Shown here piece by piece: positions 1-7,586 of a DNA stretch of 64,000 bases. This DNA comes from Avidehalobacter sp964569265. Its GTDB lineage: Bacteria; Bacillota; Dehalobacteriia; UBA4068; UBA4997. The notes under the pieces are model-generated. The model was not told the DNA's origin. It made no database searches and was given only the letters and a program-made list of their open reading frames with translations. Where the stretch lies: NCBI GenBank assembly GCA_964569265.1, contig CAZMTO010000003.1, positions 1 through 64,000 on the forward strand. The letters are read 5' to 3'. Numbering within the stretch: position 1 is the first letter of the stretch; each line of letters opens with the position of its first letter. Made by a program: the position numbers and the translations under genes.

Positions 1-2
1 GA

Positions 3-953
3 ATGGATGACCTCTATGTATTTGACGGCAATAACAAGCCGGACAGAGTTGATCGCATAACCGTTGATTATCACCGCATTACAAAAATGAAGCCAACGCT
101 CCCTGTTTCAGATACTGTAGAGTATGTGACCTGGGATTACACCGAAAGACTGGTGATTGATCGCAAAAGCGAAACTTTGGAACATATTCAGAATATTGGT
201 AGTGGCTGCGTTGTCTCCAGAAAATACTATGTCCAAGGCGGCGTGGAAAATCTGCTTGATAATATTGACGCCGAAGAGTTGTTCGGCAATATAGAGGGAA
301 ACCCAGACGATGTGATTGAAAATCCTCTGGCAACGCAGGAATATGCCATCACTGTTGCGTTCAAAAAGGGGTCGCAGCGAGTGATCCAAGGGAGCTATGA
401 TAAGAAAGCGCTGCCAGAGTTCTGGGGCGAGTTCGCTGATGAGGTAAGACACTTCATGCTGTTTTATGGCTTCGGAGAAATTCTTGACCCGGATGTTTAT
501 GGAAAAGCAAAGCGTTCCAAACAGGATTATATGTATTGCAGCGTGGAATTTGAGGGAGGGTATAATACCTATTACTACATTTCAGATGACGATACAATTG
601 AAGTTGGTGATTATGTAGTTGTTCCCGCCGGAAAGGACAACCACCATACGATTGTTGAAGTTGTCGAAATTGAGTATTTTCCCGAGACAGATGTTCCTCT
701 TCCTCTTGAGAAAACAAAGCATATCATCCGAAAATGCACGAAAGAGGATTTTGAGGTGACAGAATCTGAGGATGGTGAGCAGCTGGTTTTCTGCCCTATC
801 GCAAATAGAGAAATCTCCGTAATTGATTGCATTGAAATCAGCGACGTTGCAAATGGTTTTTTGCGCCCTGATGTCCTCAGAACCTTTGACCCGCCAATTG
901 AATGGAATGAAGAACAGAAAAATCAATGTTGCAACTGTAAATATCATGTGTAA
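3..953 (+). CDS. Hypothetical protein of the accessory region (start uncertain)
   Basis: I do not recognise this 316-residue protein. It has no signal peptide or membrane segment and is acidic. The C-terminal 55 residues hold spaced cysteines (FCP around 262, a second Cys about 13 residues later, and a terminal CCNCKYH), which look like a zinc-binding tail. The ATG lies only two bases from the window edge, so the ribosome binding site and the true start cannot be checked and the gene may be longer. It sits beside a serine recombinase and other small unknown ORFs, so it is probably cargo of an integrated element. The role is unknown. Confidence 0.7.
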   Translation: MDDLYVFDGNNKPDRVDRITVDYHRITKMKPTLPVSDTVEYVTWDYTERLVIDRKSETLEHIQNIGSGCVVSRKYYVQGGVENLLDNIDAEELFGNIEGNPDDVIENPLATQEYAITVAFKKGSQRVIQGSYDKKALPEFWGEFADEVRHFMLFYGFGEILDPDVYGKAKRSKQDYMYCSVEFEGGYNTYYYISDDDTIEVGDYVVVPAGKDNHHTIVEVVEIEYFPETDVPLPLEKTKHIIRKCTKEDFEVTESEDGEQLVFCPIANREISVIDCIEISDVANGFLRPDVLRTFDPPIEWNEEQKNQCCNCKYHV

Positions 954-977
954 CGGCAGCAATAGGAGATGGTAAAT

Positions 978-1118
978 ATGATTCGATTCTTATTGGGTGT
1001 GTTTATTGGATTTTGGCGGGGAATATTGTTTAAAAATAAAAGCACCTCGTTAGAGATGCTTTTAGGTAAGATACAGGATTACTTCAATCTGGGGTCGTTA
1101 ATTACCGCATACACATAG
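978..1118 (+). CDS. Possible 46-aa one-helix membrane peptide, perhaps a remnant
   Basis: An AGGAG-like site precedes an ATG whose first 17 residues (MIRFLLGVFIGFWRGIL) form one hydrophobic segment. This start resembles the very short one-helix proteins common in Firmicutes conjugative elements (DUF3789-like), from memory only. After the helix the frame runs through the terminator hairpin and into the 3' end of the opposing gene, so the second half looks like read-through and the gene may be truncated. Coding status is uncertain. Confidence 0.3.
   Translation: MIRFLLGVFIGFWRGILFKNKSTSLEMLLGKIQDYFNLGSLITAYT
1038..1063 (-). terminator. Intrinsic terminator of the 80-aa minus-strand gene
   Basis: The stem is AAAAGCA plus CTC paired with GAG plus TGCTTTT, with one C-A mismatch and a GTTA loop. 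On the minus strand it is followed by a T-rich stretch. It lies 16 bases beyond the stop of the minus-strand gene that ends at 1079. Confidence 0.6.
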
Positions 1119-1321
1119 GATGGGCCTGCCACATCATTGTGCAGATCGGAAGGTTTCTGCGGGTTTAGCTGAACAGCCTTTTCAAAATCGGAACGTGATA
1201 ATGTGGCTTTGCTTCGGGTGTGATGCACCGTTTCTCCTCTTATTGTATAGGTAAATTCCAGACCCGTTTTTGTATAAAAAGTCTCGCCTTCATGGAGTTT
1301 TACCTTTTCCCAGATTGTCAT
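1079..1321 (-). CDS. Hypothetical small soluble protein (80 aa)
   Basis: I chose the ATG at 1321 because GGAGGG lies about six bases upstream. A longer frame reaches back to 1390 but its start has no ribosome binding site. The protein starts MTIWEKVKLHEGETFYTKTG, is soluble, and has no motif I can name. The N-terminal half alternates short strands ('FYTKTGLEFTYTIRG') and the middle has a basic SKATLSRSDFEKA segment. Its own terminator follows at 1038-1063. Its context, beside a recombinase and a broken small gene, suggests mobile-element cargo. Function unknown. Confidence 0.6.
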   Translation of the reverse strand: MTIWEKVKLHEGETFYTKTGLEFTYTIRGETVHHTRSKATLSRSDFEKAVQLNPQKPSDLHNDVAGPSYVYAVINDPRLK

Positions 1322-1390
1322 AATATACCCTCCTGTCGACAGCTTTGTTGATATATTAGCATAATTTGCTTCAGATTTAAAGCGGAACAA

Positions 1391-1660
1391 TTGTGGCGAG
1401 GGGGGTAGGCGATACTGGGGAAATGCGACTCTCGTTGTGATAGTATTGCCGCGGCCTTATGAATAGCATATAAGCATAGACGTCCCATGTGCAGACGATT
1501 TGAATGCCATGGATCGGACGACATCTGCGAGGTCTTTGTTTGGCAATATGTTGTTGTCAAGGAAAGACAGCACAGAAATGAACTGAATGTCAAATCAGAT
1601 TCATTTGTGAGGAACGAAAGCCACCGTAGAAAGGATGCTCCTGACATAGGAGGAACTTTT
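1391..1660. other. Gap of 270 bases without a supported gene
   Basis: Only short frames without ribosome binding sites are present. No hairpin terminator, tRNA or recognisable repeat was seen. The last 13 bases carry the TAGGAGG site of the broken gene that starts at 1661. Confidence 0.5.
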
Positions 1661-1903
1661 ATGGACGAAAAAACAAAAGCTGAGATCGAAGCCGGCGTTC
1701 CGATAGTCATCCTTCATTGGGACGAAAACAGGGATGTTACATCGAAGGAAGCCTACAATCTGGAAAATATCTCGCTGTCCAAATGACAGACAGAGCAGTT
1801 AGCCAAAGCAACATTAGATTTATGCCGCAAATTCTATTCTGACCCAGAAAATGTAAAAAAGTTCGAAGCATGGAAAGCCGAGAGGGACGCAAAAAGGAAG
1901 TAA
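1661..1903 (+). pseudogene. Small hypothetical gene interrupted by an in-frame TGA
   Basis: A good TAGGAGG site precedes the ATG (MDEKTKAEIEAGVPIVILHW). The frame hits TGA at codon 42 (1784-1786), but the same frame continues as plausible protein (QTEQLAKATLDLCRKFYSDP) to TAA at 1901, giving 80 codons. The second half is lysine-rich and helical and carries no stop. UGA is a normal stop in this window, for example at the ends of pstA and pstB, so recoding is unlikely. The simplest reading is a nonsense mutation or a sequence error; a shortened 41-residue product remains possible. Function unknown. Confidence 0.5.
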
Positions 1904-1942
1904 ATTAAAATCGATCAGCCGATTTGCGGTGGCATTCCCATT

Positions 1943-1976
1943 GCACTTTTTAATTTTGCACATACCATTTAACGAT
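1943..1976. repeat. Imperfect direct repeat, left copy, flanking the recombinase
   Basis: It matches 3584-3617 without gaps at 26 of 34 positions, including identical runs TTTTAATT and TTTAACGAT. It abuts the recombinase stop codon. The pair brackets the recombinase and its small upstream gene. Confidence 0.5.
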
Positions 1977-3320
1977 TTATCCGAGGAACGACACCTTGAT
2001 GCTTCCGTCCAGTGACACCTCAATTTTTTTAATCAACGCCCGCCACAGAACTTCTTGTCCATATCTCTCATCATTTGCTTTATCCAGTTGATTCGTGATC
2101 AATTTTTTCCATTCTGCAATAGAGCGGCTAGAGAACAACGAATTTAATTGCGATGCACAGATATGTATTGCTCCCTGGTGTTTTTGAAGCAAACAGGAAA
2201 CGGCTTCCCTACAACTATCCCGGACCACAGCATCATCAATGCAAGGCGAGTGGAATCCCGTATCATAAAAATGATTACAGCGCCAGAAGACCTTGTGGTA
2301 TTTTTCATTGGAATGAGCAATTTTCTTCCCGTAGAAGCTACCACATCCAATGCAAATTATTCTTGCTGAAAGTATAGATTTACAGCTATACTGCCCATTC
2401 AGAGATTTTCTTCTTTGGCGCTCTTGTTGGGCAAGATCGAAAACTTCATCAGAAATAATAGGGTCATGTCCTTTTTCAACATAGTATTGCGGTAGTTCGC
2501 CAAGATTCTTCTTTATGGTCTTTGATAAAAAATCAACGGTAAACTGCTTTTGTAGGAGAGCATCTCCTTTGTGCTTTTCATTGGTCAGAATGCTCGCAAT
2601 CACATTTTTATGCCACCTTGTACCATACGATGGTGAATCAATACAGTTTTTTTCAAGGAATTTGCAGATTTCCTTTTCGGTAAGCCCCGTCAGGTAAAGA
2701 CGGTAAATCAGGCGCACGGTCTTTGCCTGTGATTCGTTTATAACAAGACAGTTTTTTCCACCTTGGTCGTAGCCCAGAAAGCGTTTATAAGGCACACTGT
2801 ACCGTCCATCCGCAAAGCGCTTCCGCTGTCCCCAGGTGATGTTTTCAGAAATGCTGCGGCTTTCTTCCTGCGCTATACTACTCATAAGAGTAAGCAGGAA
2901 CTCCCCCTTTGAATCCAGGGTGTAGACATTTTCCTTTTGAAAATACACCTCTACATTTGCTGCCTTTAGCTTTCGGATAATGGTAAGGGTATCTACTGTA
3001 TTTCGTGCAAAGCGGGACAGCGATTTTGTTACGATCAAGTCAATCTTTCCGGACAAAGCATCCTCAATCAACGTGTTGAAGCCTTCGCGTTTTCGGTGGG
3101 ATAGACCAGAGAGACCGCTGTCAAAGTATATCCCCGCGCAAGACCAGTTTTCGTGTGCTTTAATATACTCCTCAAAGTATTCTCGCTGAGCATCCAGACT
3201 TGCTTCCTGTTCTAATGATTCCGTCGACACTCTGGCATAAGCCGCAACTCTGCGTAAATATCCCTGTCGGTTCACTGGATGCAGAAGTGATGGAGCAAAT
3301 TCAATTCTGCGGATATTCAT
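1977..3320 (-). CDS. Large serine recombinase (site-specific integrase)
   Basis: It catalyses strand exchange between attachment sites through a serine-DNA intermediate. The N-terminal resolvase domain (about 23-165) has the catalytic serine at residue 32 in AYARVSTE and the arginine motif SLSRFARNTVD. The central recombinase domain follows (about 190-290). A zinc ribbon (CIGCG then CNHFYDTGFHSPC) spans about 325-365, and the C-terminus is helical. At 447 residues it is slightly short for the family. The ATG at 3320 has AGAGG eight bases upstream and overlaps the end of the small upstream gene by 20 bases, so the two are co-transcribed. It is probably the integrase of the element occupying the left end. 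Confidence 0.93.
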   Translation of the reverse strand: MNIRRIEFAPSLLHPVNRQGYLRRVAAYARVSTESLEQEASLDAQREYFEEYIKAHENWSCAGIYFDSGLSGLSHRKREGFNTLIEDALSGKIDLIVTKSLSRFARNTVDTLTIIRKLKAANVEVYFQKENVYTLDSKGEFLLTLMSSIAQEESRSISENITWGQRKRFADGRYSVPYKRFLGYDQGGKNCLVINESQAKTVRLIYRLYLTGLTEKEICKFLEKNCIDSPSYGTRWHKNVIASILTNEKHKGDALLQKQFTVDFLSKTIKKNLGELPQYYVEKGHDPIISDEVFDLAQQERQRRKSLNGQYSCKSILSARIICIGCGSFYGKKIAHSNEKYHKVFWRCNHFYDTGFHSPCIDDAVVRDSCREAVSCLLQKHQGAIHICASQLNSLFSSRSIAEWKKLITNQLDKANDERYGQEVLWRALIKKIEVSLDGSIKVSFLG

Positions 3321-3489
3321 AGTCCAGTCCTCTTTCTAACGCACCGATTACTGGGTCATATACGTCTATCAAGCTGTCCCGTAAAGTGAGATACTGCTCA
3401 TGGGTCAGAATTCCATTTTTCTCAAGTAGCGAGAAAATGTACTTTCCAATTTCATATTCGGTTTCTTTTGCTGTGGCTTCTATTTTCAT
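3301..3489 (-). CDS. Small hypothetical protein co-transcribed with the recombinase
   Basis: This 62-residue acidic helical protein (MKIEATAKETEYEIGKYIFS) has GGAGG eight bases before its ATG. Its end overlaps the recombinase start by 20 bases, indicating translational coupling. It contains a central LLEKNGILTHEQYLTLRDSL segment resembling a short helical bundle. Small coupled partners of this kind are common upstream of Firmicutes serine recombinases; a directionality or accessory role is only a guess. No motif was recognised. Confidence 0.7.
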   Translation of the reverse strand: MKIEATAKETEYEIGKYIFSLLEKNGILTHEQYLTLRDSLIDVYDPVIGALERGLDYEYPQN

Positions 3490-3522
3490 TCTACCAACCT
3501 CCAGAGTTTTGCTATGATATAA

Positions 3523-3537
3523 CCTCTGAATCGGAGG
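3523..3537. promoter_or_regulatory. Near-perfect palindrome upstream of the recombinase operon
   Basis: CCTCTGA-A-TCGGAGG has seven-base arms with one mismatch. It lies 34-48 bases upstream of the small gene start, where an operator or recombinase-binding site would sit. No protein can be assigned. Confidence 0.35.
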
Positions 3538-3583
3538 AAAGTCAAGTCCGCAATTCCTTAAAAAGAAGGGACCTGTAGGGTGT

Positions 3584-3617
3584 GCATCTTTTAATTATTC
3601 CAATACATTTTAACGAT
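3584..3617. repeat. Imperfect direct repeat, right copy, flanking the recombinase
   Basis: Partner of 1943-1976 (26 of 34 identical, ungapped). It lies 95 bases upstream of the small gene that precedes the recombinase, a usual place for an attachment site. Confidence 0.5.
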
Positions 3618-3670
3618 AACTCAGAAGCGTGTGCATTTGGTATCAAAATAGGTCACTATTTTCAAAATCC

Positions 3671-3701
3671 AAAGCCCATCCTGTTGGGGGTGGGCTTTTT
3701 T
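3671..3701 (+). terminator. Plus-strand intrinsic terminator with no plus-strand gene before it
   Basis: Stem AAAGCCCA with TGGGCTTT (plus TCC with GGG) is followed by T residues on the plus strand. The nearest plus-strand gene ends 1.8 kb upstream across the recombinase unit, so this terminator looks orphaned. Confidence 0.65.
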
Positions 3702-3714
3702 GTATGTAAAATTA

Positions 3715-3744
3715 AAAAGAGCCATCCGGTTGGGTGGCTCTTTT
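3715..3744 (-). terminator. Terminator of the hydrogenase operon
   Basis: A 13-bp stem (AAAAGAGCCATCC with its complement, one wobble pair) with a four-base loop. It lies 12 bases past the hydrogenase stop and is followed by a T-rich tract on the minus strand. It could also work on the plus strand. Confidence 0.8.
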
Positions 3745-3756
3745 GATATGCAGTTT

Positions 3757-5541
3757 TTAGCGCTTTACATCGGCATTGGGCAGCGGGGCAAGCGGTACCT
3801 GCCAGCCGTTATGGTCGGTGTGCAGCAGGTGATGAGCTGTTTCGCCGCAGGGTTCACCCAAAAAGTCGGCGTACAGGGTTTGCACATCGGGGTTTTCGTG
3901 AGAAAAACGTCGGCTGTTGTTGGCATCGTATTTATAAAGGGCCTTGGCGCGTTTGGCAGCCCATTCTTCGTTAAAGTGTATAGGCTGGCCGCCACCACCC
4001 ACACAACCGCCGGGGCAGGCCATAATTTCAACAAAGTGATAATGTACCTCGCCGCGACGAATGGCACGTATAAGCTGGCGTGCATTGCTCAAACCGTTGC
4101 ACACAGCCGCGCGTACTGTTATATCGCCCAGATTATATTCGGCCTCTATCCAGGGTTTGTCGCTGCCTTGGGCGCGCACTGCCTTAAAGGTTTCGTCGGC
4201 GCTGGGGTTTTGGCCGGTAAGCACAAAATGGCAGGTTCTAAGGGCGGCTTCCATAACGCCACCGGTGGTGCCAAATATAACTGCTGCACCGGTGCCGCTG
4301 CCCAGTGGTGAATCAAAATCTTCTTCCGGCAGGGCGGCAACATCAATCTGGCTCGTCTTCAGCATACGGCAAAATTCGCGTGTGGTCAAAGAATAATCCA
4401 CATCTTTTACACCTGCGGCGGCATCGTTAATGTTGGGTATGTTAAGCTCGCTTTTTTTGGCGGTACACGGCATAATAGACACACAGATGATGTCCTGCGG
4501 GGCCACATCGATTTTTTGTGCAAAGTAGGTTTTGGTCACGGTGCCAAACATCTGCTGCGGCGATTTAGCGGTAGAAAGCTGATCTACCATATCCGGGTAC
4601 TGGCTTTTAATAAAGCGCACCCAGCCCGGGCAGCAAGATGTAAACATCGGCCACTTGTAAGCGGTGGGGTTTTGCATACGGGTCAAAAATTCGGTGCCTT
4701 CTTCCATAATGGTCAAATCTGCCGAAAAATTAGTGTCAAAAACGTAGTCAAAGCCAAGGCGGCGCAAGGCGGCAGCCAAACGCTTTTGGGTGGCAACATC
4801 GGTATCCAGACCAAAAGCTTCGCCCCAGGCGGCACGCACAGCCGGTGCTACCTGCACAACCACGGTTTTTTCCGGGTTATTAAGTGCGCCGTTTATGCCG
4901 TTAATGGCTTTAATATCGTCACGGGTATGCAGGGCATTGGTGGGGCAGTGGGTAATACATTGCCCGCAGAAGGAGCAGTCGGCTTCGGTCAGCTTGCGGT
5001 GATGTGACACACCGACGGTGGTGTTAGAGCCGGTGCCGATCATATCCCAAATGCCCAGCGACTGAATTTTGTCGCATACAGAAACACAGCGGTAGCATTT
5101 AATACATTTGCTTTCGTCGCGGATTATCGGCAGGGTGTAGTCCCAATCGTCAGCAGGTATATCCGCCGAATACAGGCTGGCTTCGTTTATATTCATATCG
5201 GCAGCAACCTTTTGCAGTTGGCAGCTATTGTTGCGTTCGCAGGTGGGGCAGTTTACGCGGTGCTGAGAAAGCAAAAGCTCGATATTGGTGCGGCGTGCCT
5301 CGCGTACACGGGCGGTATCGGTGTTAATTACCATACCTTCTTCGCAGACATTGTTGCAGGCAGTAACCAGCCGTTCAATGCCTTCTACCTCTACAACGCA
5401 AATGCGGCAGGCACCAATTTCGTGTATATCCTTCATAAAACAGAGGGTGGGTACCTGTACGCCCACCAGTCGGGTGGCTTCTAAAATAGTGGTGCCCTGC
5501 GGAACTTGCAGCGGGGTGCCGTTAATTGTCAGGTTTACCAT
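3757..5541 (-). CDS. [FeFe] hydrogenase catalytic subunit (HndD/HydA type)
   Basis: It makes or oxidises H2 at the H-cluster. In order: an N-terminal 2Fe-2S ferredoxin domain (cysteines around 34, 45, 48 and 62), a His/Cys 4Fe-4S segment (HRVNCPTCERNNSCQ, about 93-107), two 4Fe-4S motifs (CIKCYRCVSVC near 146 and CSFCGQCITHCP near 189), then the H-cluster domain with TSCCPGW, MPCTAKK and MACPGGCVGGGGQP. The length of 594 residues fits HndD-type enzymes. The start overlaps the upstream diaphorase gene by seven bases, so the two are one operon. Electrons probably come from NAD(P)H through that partner. The protein is cytosolic, with no signal peptide. Confidence 0.95.
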   Translation of the reverse strand: MVNLTINGTPLQVPQGTTILEATRLVGVQVPTLCFMKDIHEIGACRICVVEVEGIERLVTACNNVCEEGMVINTDTARVREARRTNIELLLSQHRVNCPTCERNNSCQLQKVAADMNINEASLYSADIPADDWDYTLPIIRDESKCIKCYRCVSVCDKIQSLGIWDMIGTGSNTTVGVSHHRKLTEADCSFCGQCITHCPTNALHTRDDIKAINGINGALNNPEKTVVVQVAPAVRAAWGEAFGLDTDVATQKRLAAALRRLGFDYVFDTNFSADLTIMEEGTEFLTRMQNPTAYKWPMFTSCCPGWVRFIKSQYPDMVDQLSTAKSPQQMFGTVTKTYFAQKIDVAPQDIICVSIMPCTAKKSELNIPNINDAAAGVKDVDYSLTTREFCRMLKTSQIDVAALPEEDFDSPLGSGTGAAVIFGTTGGVMEAALRTCHFVLTGQNPSADETFKAVRAQGSDKPWIEAEYNLGDITVRAAVCNGLSNARQLIRAIRRGEVHYHFVEIMACPGGCVGGGGQPIHFNEEWAAKRAKALYKYDANNSRRFSHENPDVQTLYADFLGEPCGETAHHLLHTDHNGWQVPLAPLPNADVKR

Positions 5542-7370
5542 TGTGTTTTGCGCCCTCCTTTAAATATGCCGCAGCCAAAGTGGTCGCAACGCAGGCAACG
5601 CCCGGCTTCCTGGCAGGATTCTTTTTCGGTCATCAAAATTTCCATCAGCTCAAAATCATTTTTGCGTTCGGCAGGTTCGCGTTCTGCCATATTAACGCGG
5701 CCGCAATAATCACGGTCAGCCAAATTGGGGGTGGGTATATCTACATTAGCTTCAATAATGTGGTTAAAGCCAAGGTAGTTGTCTATGTTGGCAGCCGCAA
5801 CCTTGCCCGCCGCAATGGCGCGTATGGCGGTTTTGGGGCCGGTAACACAGTCACCGCCGGCAAATACACCGGGGGCATTGTCTACCTCTGTCCATTCCTT
5901 AGCCTTAATAACGCCGCGTACCACCGGTATACCCGATGCTTCCAGGCTGGCGTAATCTATGCCCTGGCCTACAGCTACAATAATTATGTCACATTCAATG
6001 CGTTTATCTTCTAACCCGGAGGCTGCCGGGTTCATACGGCCGCCTTTAATTTTGCCGGGCATTTTGGGTGCTGCCCACAGTGCTGCCACATTGCCGTTGT
6101 CATCGGTTTCTATCTTTATGGGGGCGCACAAATCCATCATAACGGCGCCCTCGGCAATGGCACCTTCAACTTCTTCCGGCAGGGCGGTCATATCTTCTTT
6201 GCGGCGGCGATACACAATGGCAACACTTTCTGCCCGGCAGCGTATGGCCGAACGTGTGCAGTCCATTGCTACGTTACCGCCACCGATAACACAAACCCTT
6301 TTGCCGCTAAAGTCGGGTATTTCGCCGTCACCGATATTGCCCAAAAATTCTACGGCAGAAAGTACCCCATGGGCATCTTCGCCGTCTATACCAACTTTAT
6401 TGTCGGTATGTGCGCCTATAGAGATATAAACGGCATCATATTCTTCTCTCAGGCGCTCCATCGTATATTCACCGGTGCCTACCTTGGTATTAAGCTTTAC
6501 CTCTACCCCGGTAGAAAGTATGCAGTCGATATCGTTCTGCAAAATTTCGCGTGGCAGACGATACGCAGGTATGCCGTAAACCAGCATACCGCCAAGGCGC
6601 TTGTGCATTTCAAAAACAGTGCATTGGTGGCCCATAAGCTGCAAATAATAGGCAGCCGATAACCCGGAGGGGCCGCCGCCGATAATGGCAACACGTTTGC
6701 CGGTGGCGGGCATACATTGCGGTGCATCAACCTTGCCGGCGCGTTCTACCGCAGTGCGTTTTAAACCGCGGATATTAACCGGTGCATCTAACAGAGTGCG
6801 GCGGCAATAGCTTTCACACGGGTGTTCACAAATAAGCGCACAGGCCGTGGGGAAGGGGTTGTCCTTGCGGATAAGGCGCACGGCATCGGCATAGTTGCCC
6901 TGGCCTACCAGTGCAATATAACCGGGTATATCTACCCCAGCGGGGCATTTGGCTACACAGGGTATGCTTTGCGGCACCGATGTTGCACAGTGATGCTCTT
7001 TAATATGAGAAACATAATCTTCACGGCAGCCGTCTAAGCCGCGCAGCACCATTTTGGCGGCCTCTACACCAATGGCACAGTCTGCCGAAGCAACAATTAC
7101 ATTGGCCAGGTTTTCAATTTCTGCCAGGGTATCCATAGTTGCGCGGTGCTTTAATACATCTTCCATAAGGTTGCTAAGCTGCCCTAAACCAACGCGGCAG
7201 GGCACACATTTGCCACAGGTTTGGGCATGGCACATTTTTAAGAAAGCAGCAGTCAGGTCTACGGGGCACAGGCCGGGGTGGCTGGCTGCCAAACGGCGTT
7301 CCATATCCTTATAGATGCCCTCTACTACGGCATCGGCGCGGCTTTCGGTAAGCAGTGTAAGTCTACTCAA
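5535..7370 (-). CDS. Hydrogenase diaphorase: NuoF Fe-S domain fused to a GltD-like flavoprotein
   Basis: Likely the NAD(P)H/FAD electron-input subunit for the adjacent hydrogenase. Residues 50-100 carry the NuoF N3-cluster motif (C52, C55, C58 and C98), but the NuoF FMN/NADH domain is absent. From about 130 on the protein is GltD-like: Fe-S cysteines in IPCVAKCPAGVDIP and CALICEHPCESYC, an FAD Rossmann motif (VAIIGGGPSGLSAAYY), and a second nucleotide motif (VCVIGGGNVAMDC). A terminal CLRCDHFGC could hold another cluster. I chose TTG 7370 (611 aa) because AAGGAGG lies eight bases before it; the longer frame to 7436 has no site and crosses the promoter. Whether NADH or NADPH is used cannot be told. 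Confidence 0.88.
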   Translation of the reverse strand: MSRLTLLTESRADAVVEGIYKDMERRLAASHPGLCPVDLTAAFLKMCHAQTCGKCVPCRVGLGQLSNLMEDVLKHRATMDTLAEIENLANVIVASADCAIGVEAAKMVLRGLDGCREDYVSHIKEHHCATSVPQSIPCVAKCPAGVDIPGYIALVGQGNYADAVRLIRKDNPFPTACALICEHPCESYCRRTLLDAPVNIRGLKRTAVERAGKVDAPQCMPATGKRVAIIGGGPSGLSAAYYLQLMGHQCTVFEMHKRLGGMLVYGIPAYRLPREILQNDIDCILSTGVEVKLNTKVGTGEYTMERLREEYDAVYISIGAHTDNKVGIDGEDAHGVLSAVEFLGNIGDGEIPDFSGKRVCVIGGGNVAMDCTRSAIRCRAESVAIVYRRRKEDMTALPEEVEGAIAEGAVMMDLCAPIKIETDDNGNVAALWAAPKMPGKIKGGRMNPAASGLEDKRIECDIIIVAVGQGIDYASLEASGIPVVRGVIKAKEWTEVDNAPGVFAGGDCVTGPKTAIRAIAAGKVAAANIDNYLGFNHIIEANVDIPTPNLADRDYCGRVNMAEREPAERKNDFELMEILMTEKESCQEAGRCLRCDHFGCGIFKGGRKTQW

Positions 7371-7416
7371 AACCGGATTCCTCCTTATAATTAAGGTAAT
7401 AAAACTTATATATATT

Positions 7417-7444
7417 ATTGTAACAAATAACCGCAAAAAAGCAA
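7417..7444 (-). promoter_or_regulatory. Promoter of the hydrogenase operon
   Basis: On the minus strand TTGCTT, a 16-base spacer, then TACAAT, placed about 50 bases before the TTG start. Confidence 0.55.
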
Positions 7445-7457
7445 GTAATTTGACAAA

Positions 7458-7475
7458 TGTTAGGTTTGCCTAACA
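7458..7475. promoter_or_regulatory. Perfect palindrome resembling a DtxR-family metal-repressor box
   Basis: TGTTAGG-TTTG-CCTAACA is a perfect inverted repeat with seven-base arms. The TTAGG/CCTAA core resembles operators of DtxR/IdeR/MntR-type metalloregulators. It lies between the divergent hydrogenase and ABC transporter genes, 13 bases upstream of the hydrogenase -35 box and just after a TTGACA (7450-7455) on the plus strand, so it could control either side. Confidence 0.5.
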
Positions 7476-7504
7476 TAAAACGATGCCCACTTTTAATAAA
7501 TTGT

Positions 7505-7533
7505 TTGCCGCCGCGCCTACAATGTGGTACAAT
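7505..7533 (+). promoter_or_regulatory. Candidate promoter of the ABC transporter operon
   Basis: TTGCCG, a 17-base spacer, TACAAT, with the start codon 54 bases further on. An alternative is TTGACA at 7450 with TAACAT at 7471, a short 15-base spacing whose spacer would be filled by the palindrome. Confidence 0.45.
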
Positions 7534-7586
7534 AATATTTTAGTGATAATAAAAATAAGAAAAGTATAAGAAAGGTTTGTGATAAA

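Noticed and set aside
1661..1903. UGA recoded as tryptophan in this organism
   Set aside because: TGA is a normal stop elsewhere, for example at pstA, pstB and phoU, so general recoding is excluded.
3700..4311. A 203-codon plus-strand frame over the hydrogenase 3' end
   Set aside because: Shadow of the hydrogenase gene; it starts inside the terminator region without a ribosome binding site.
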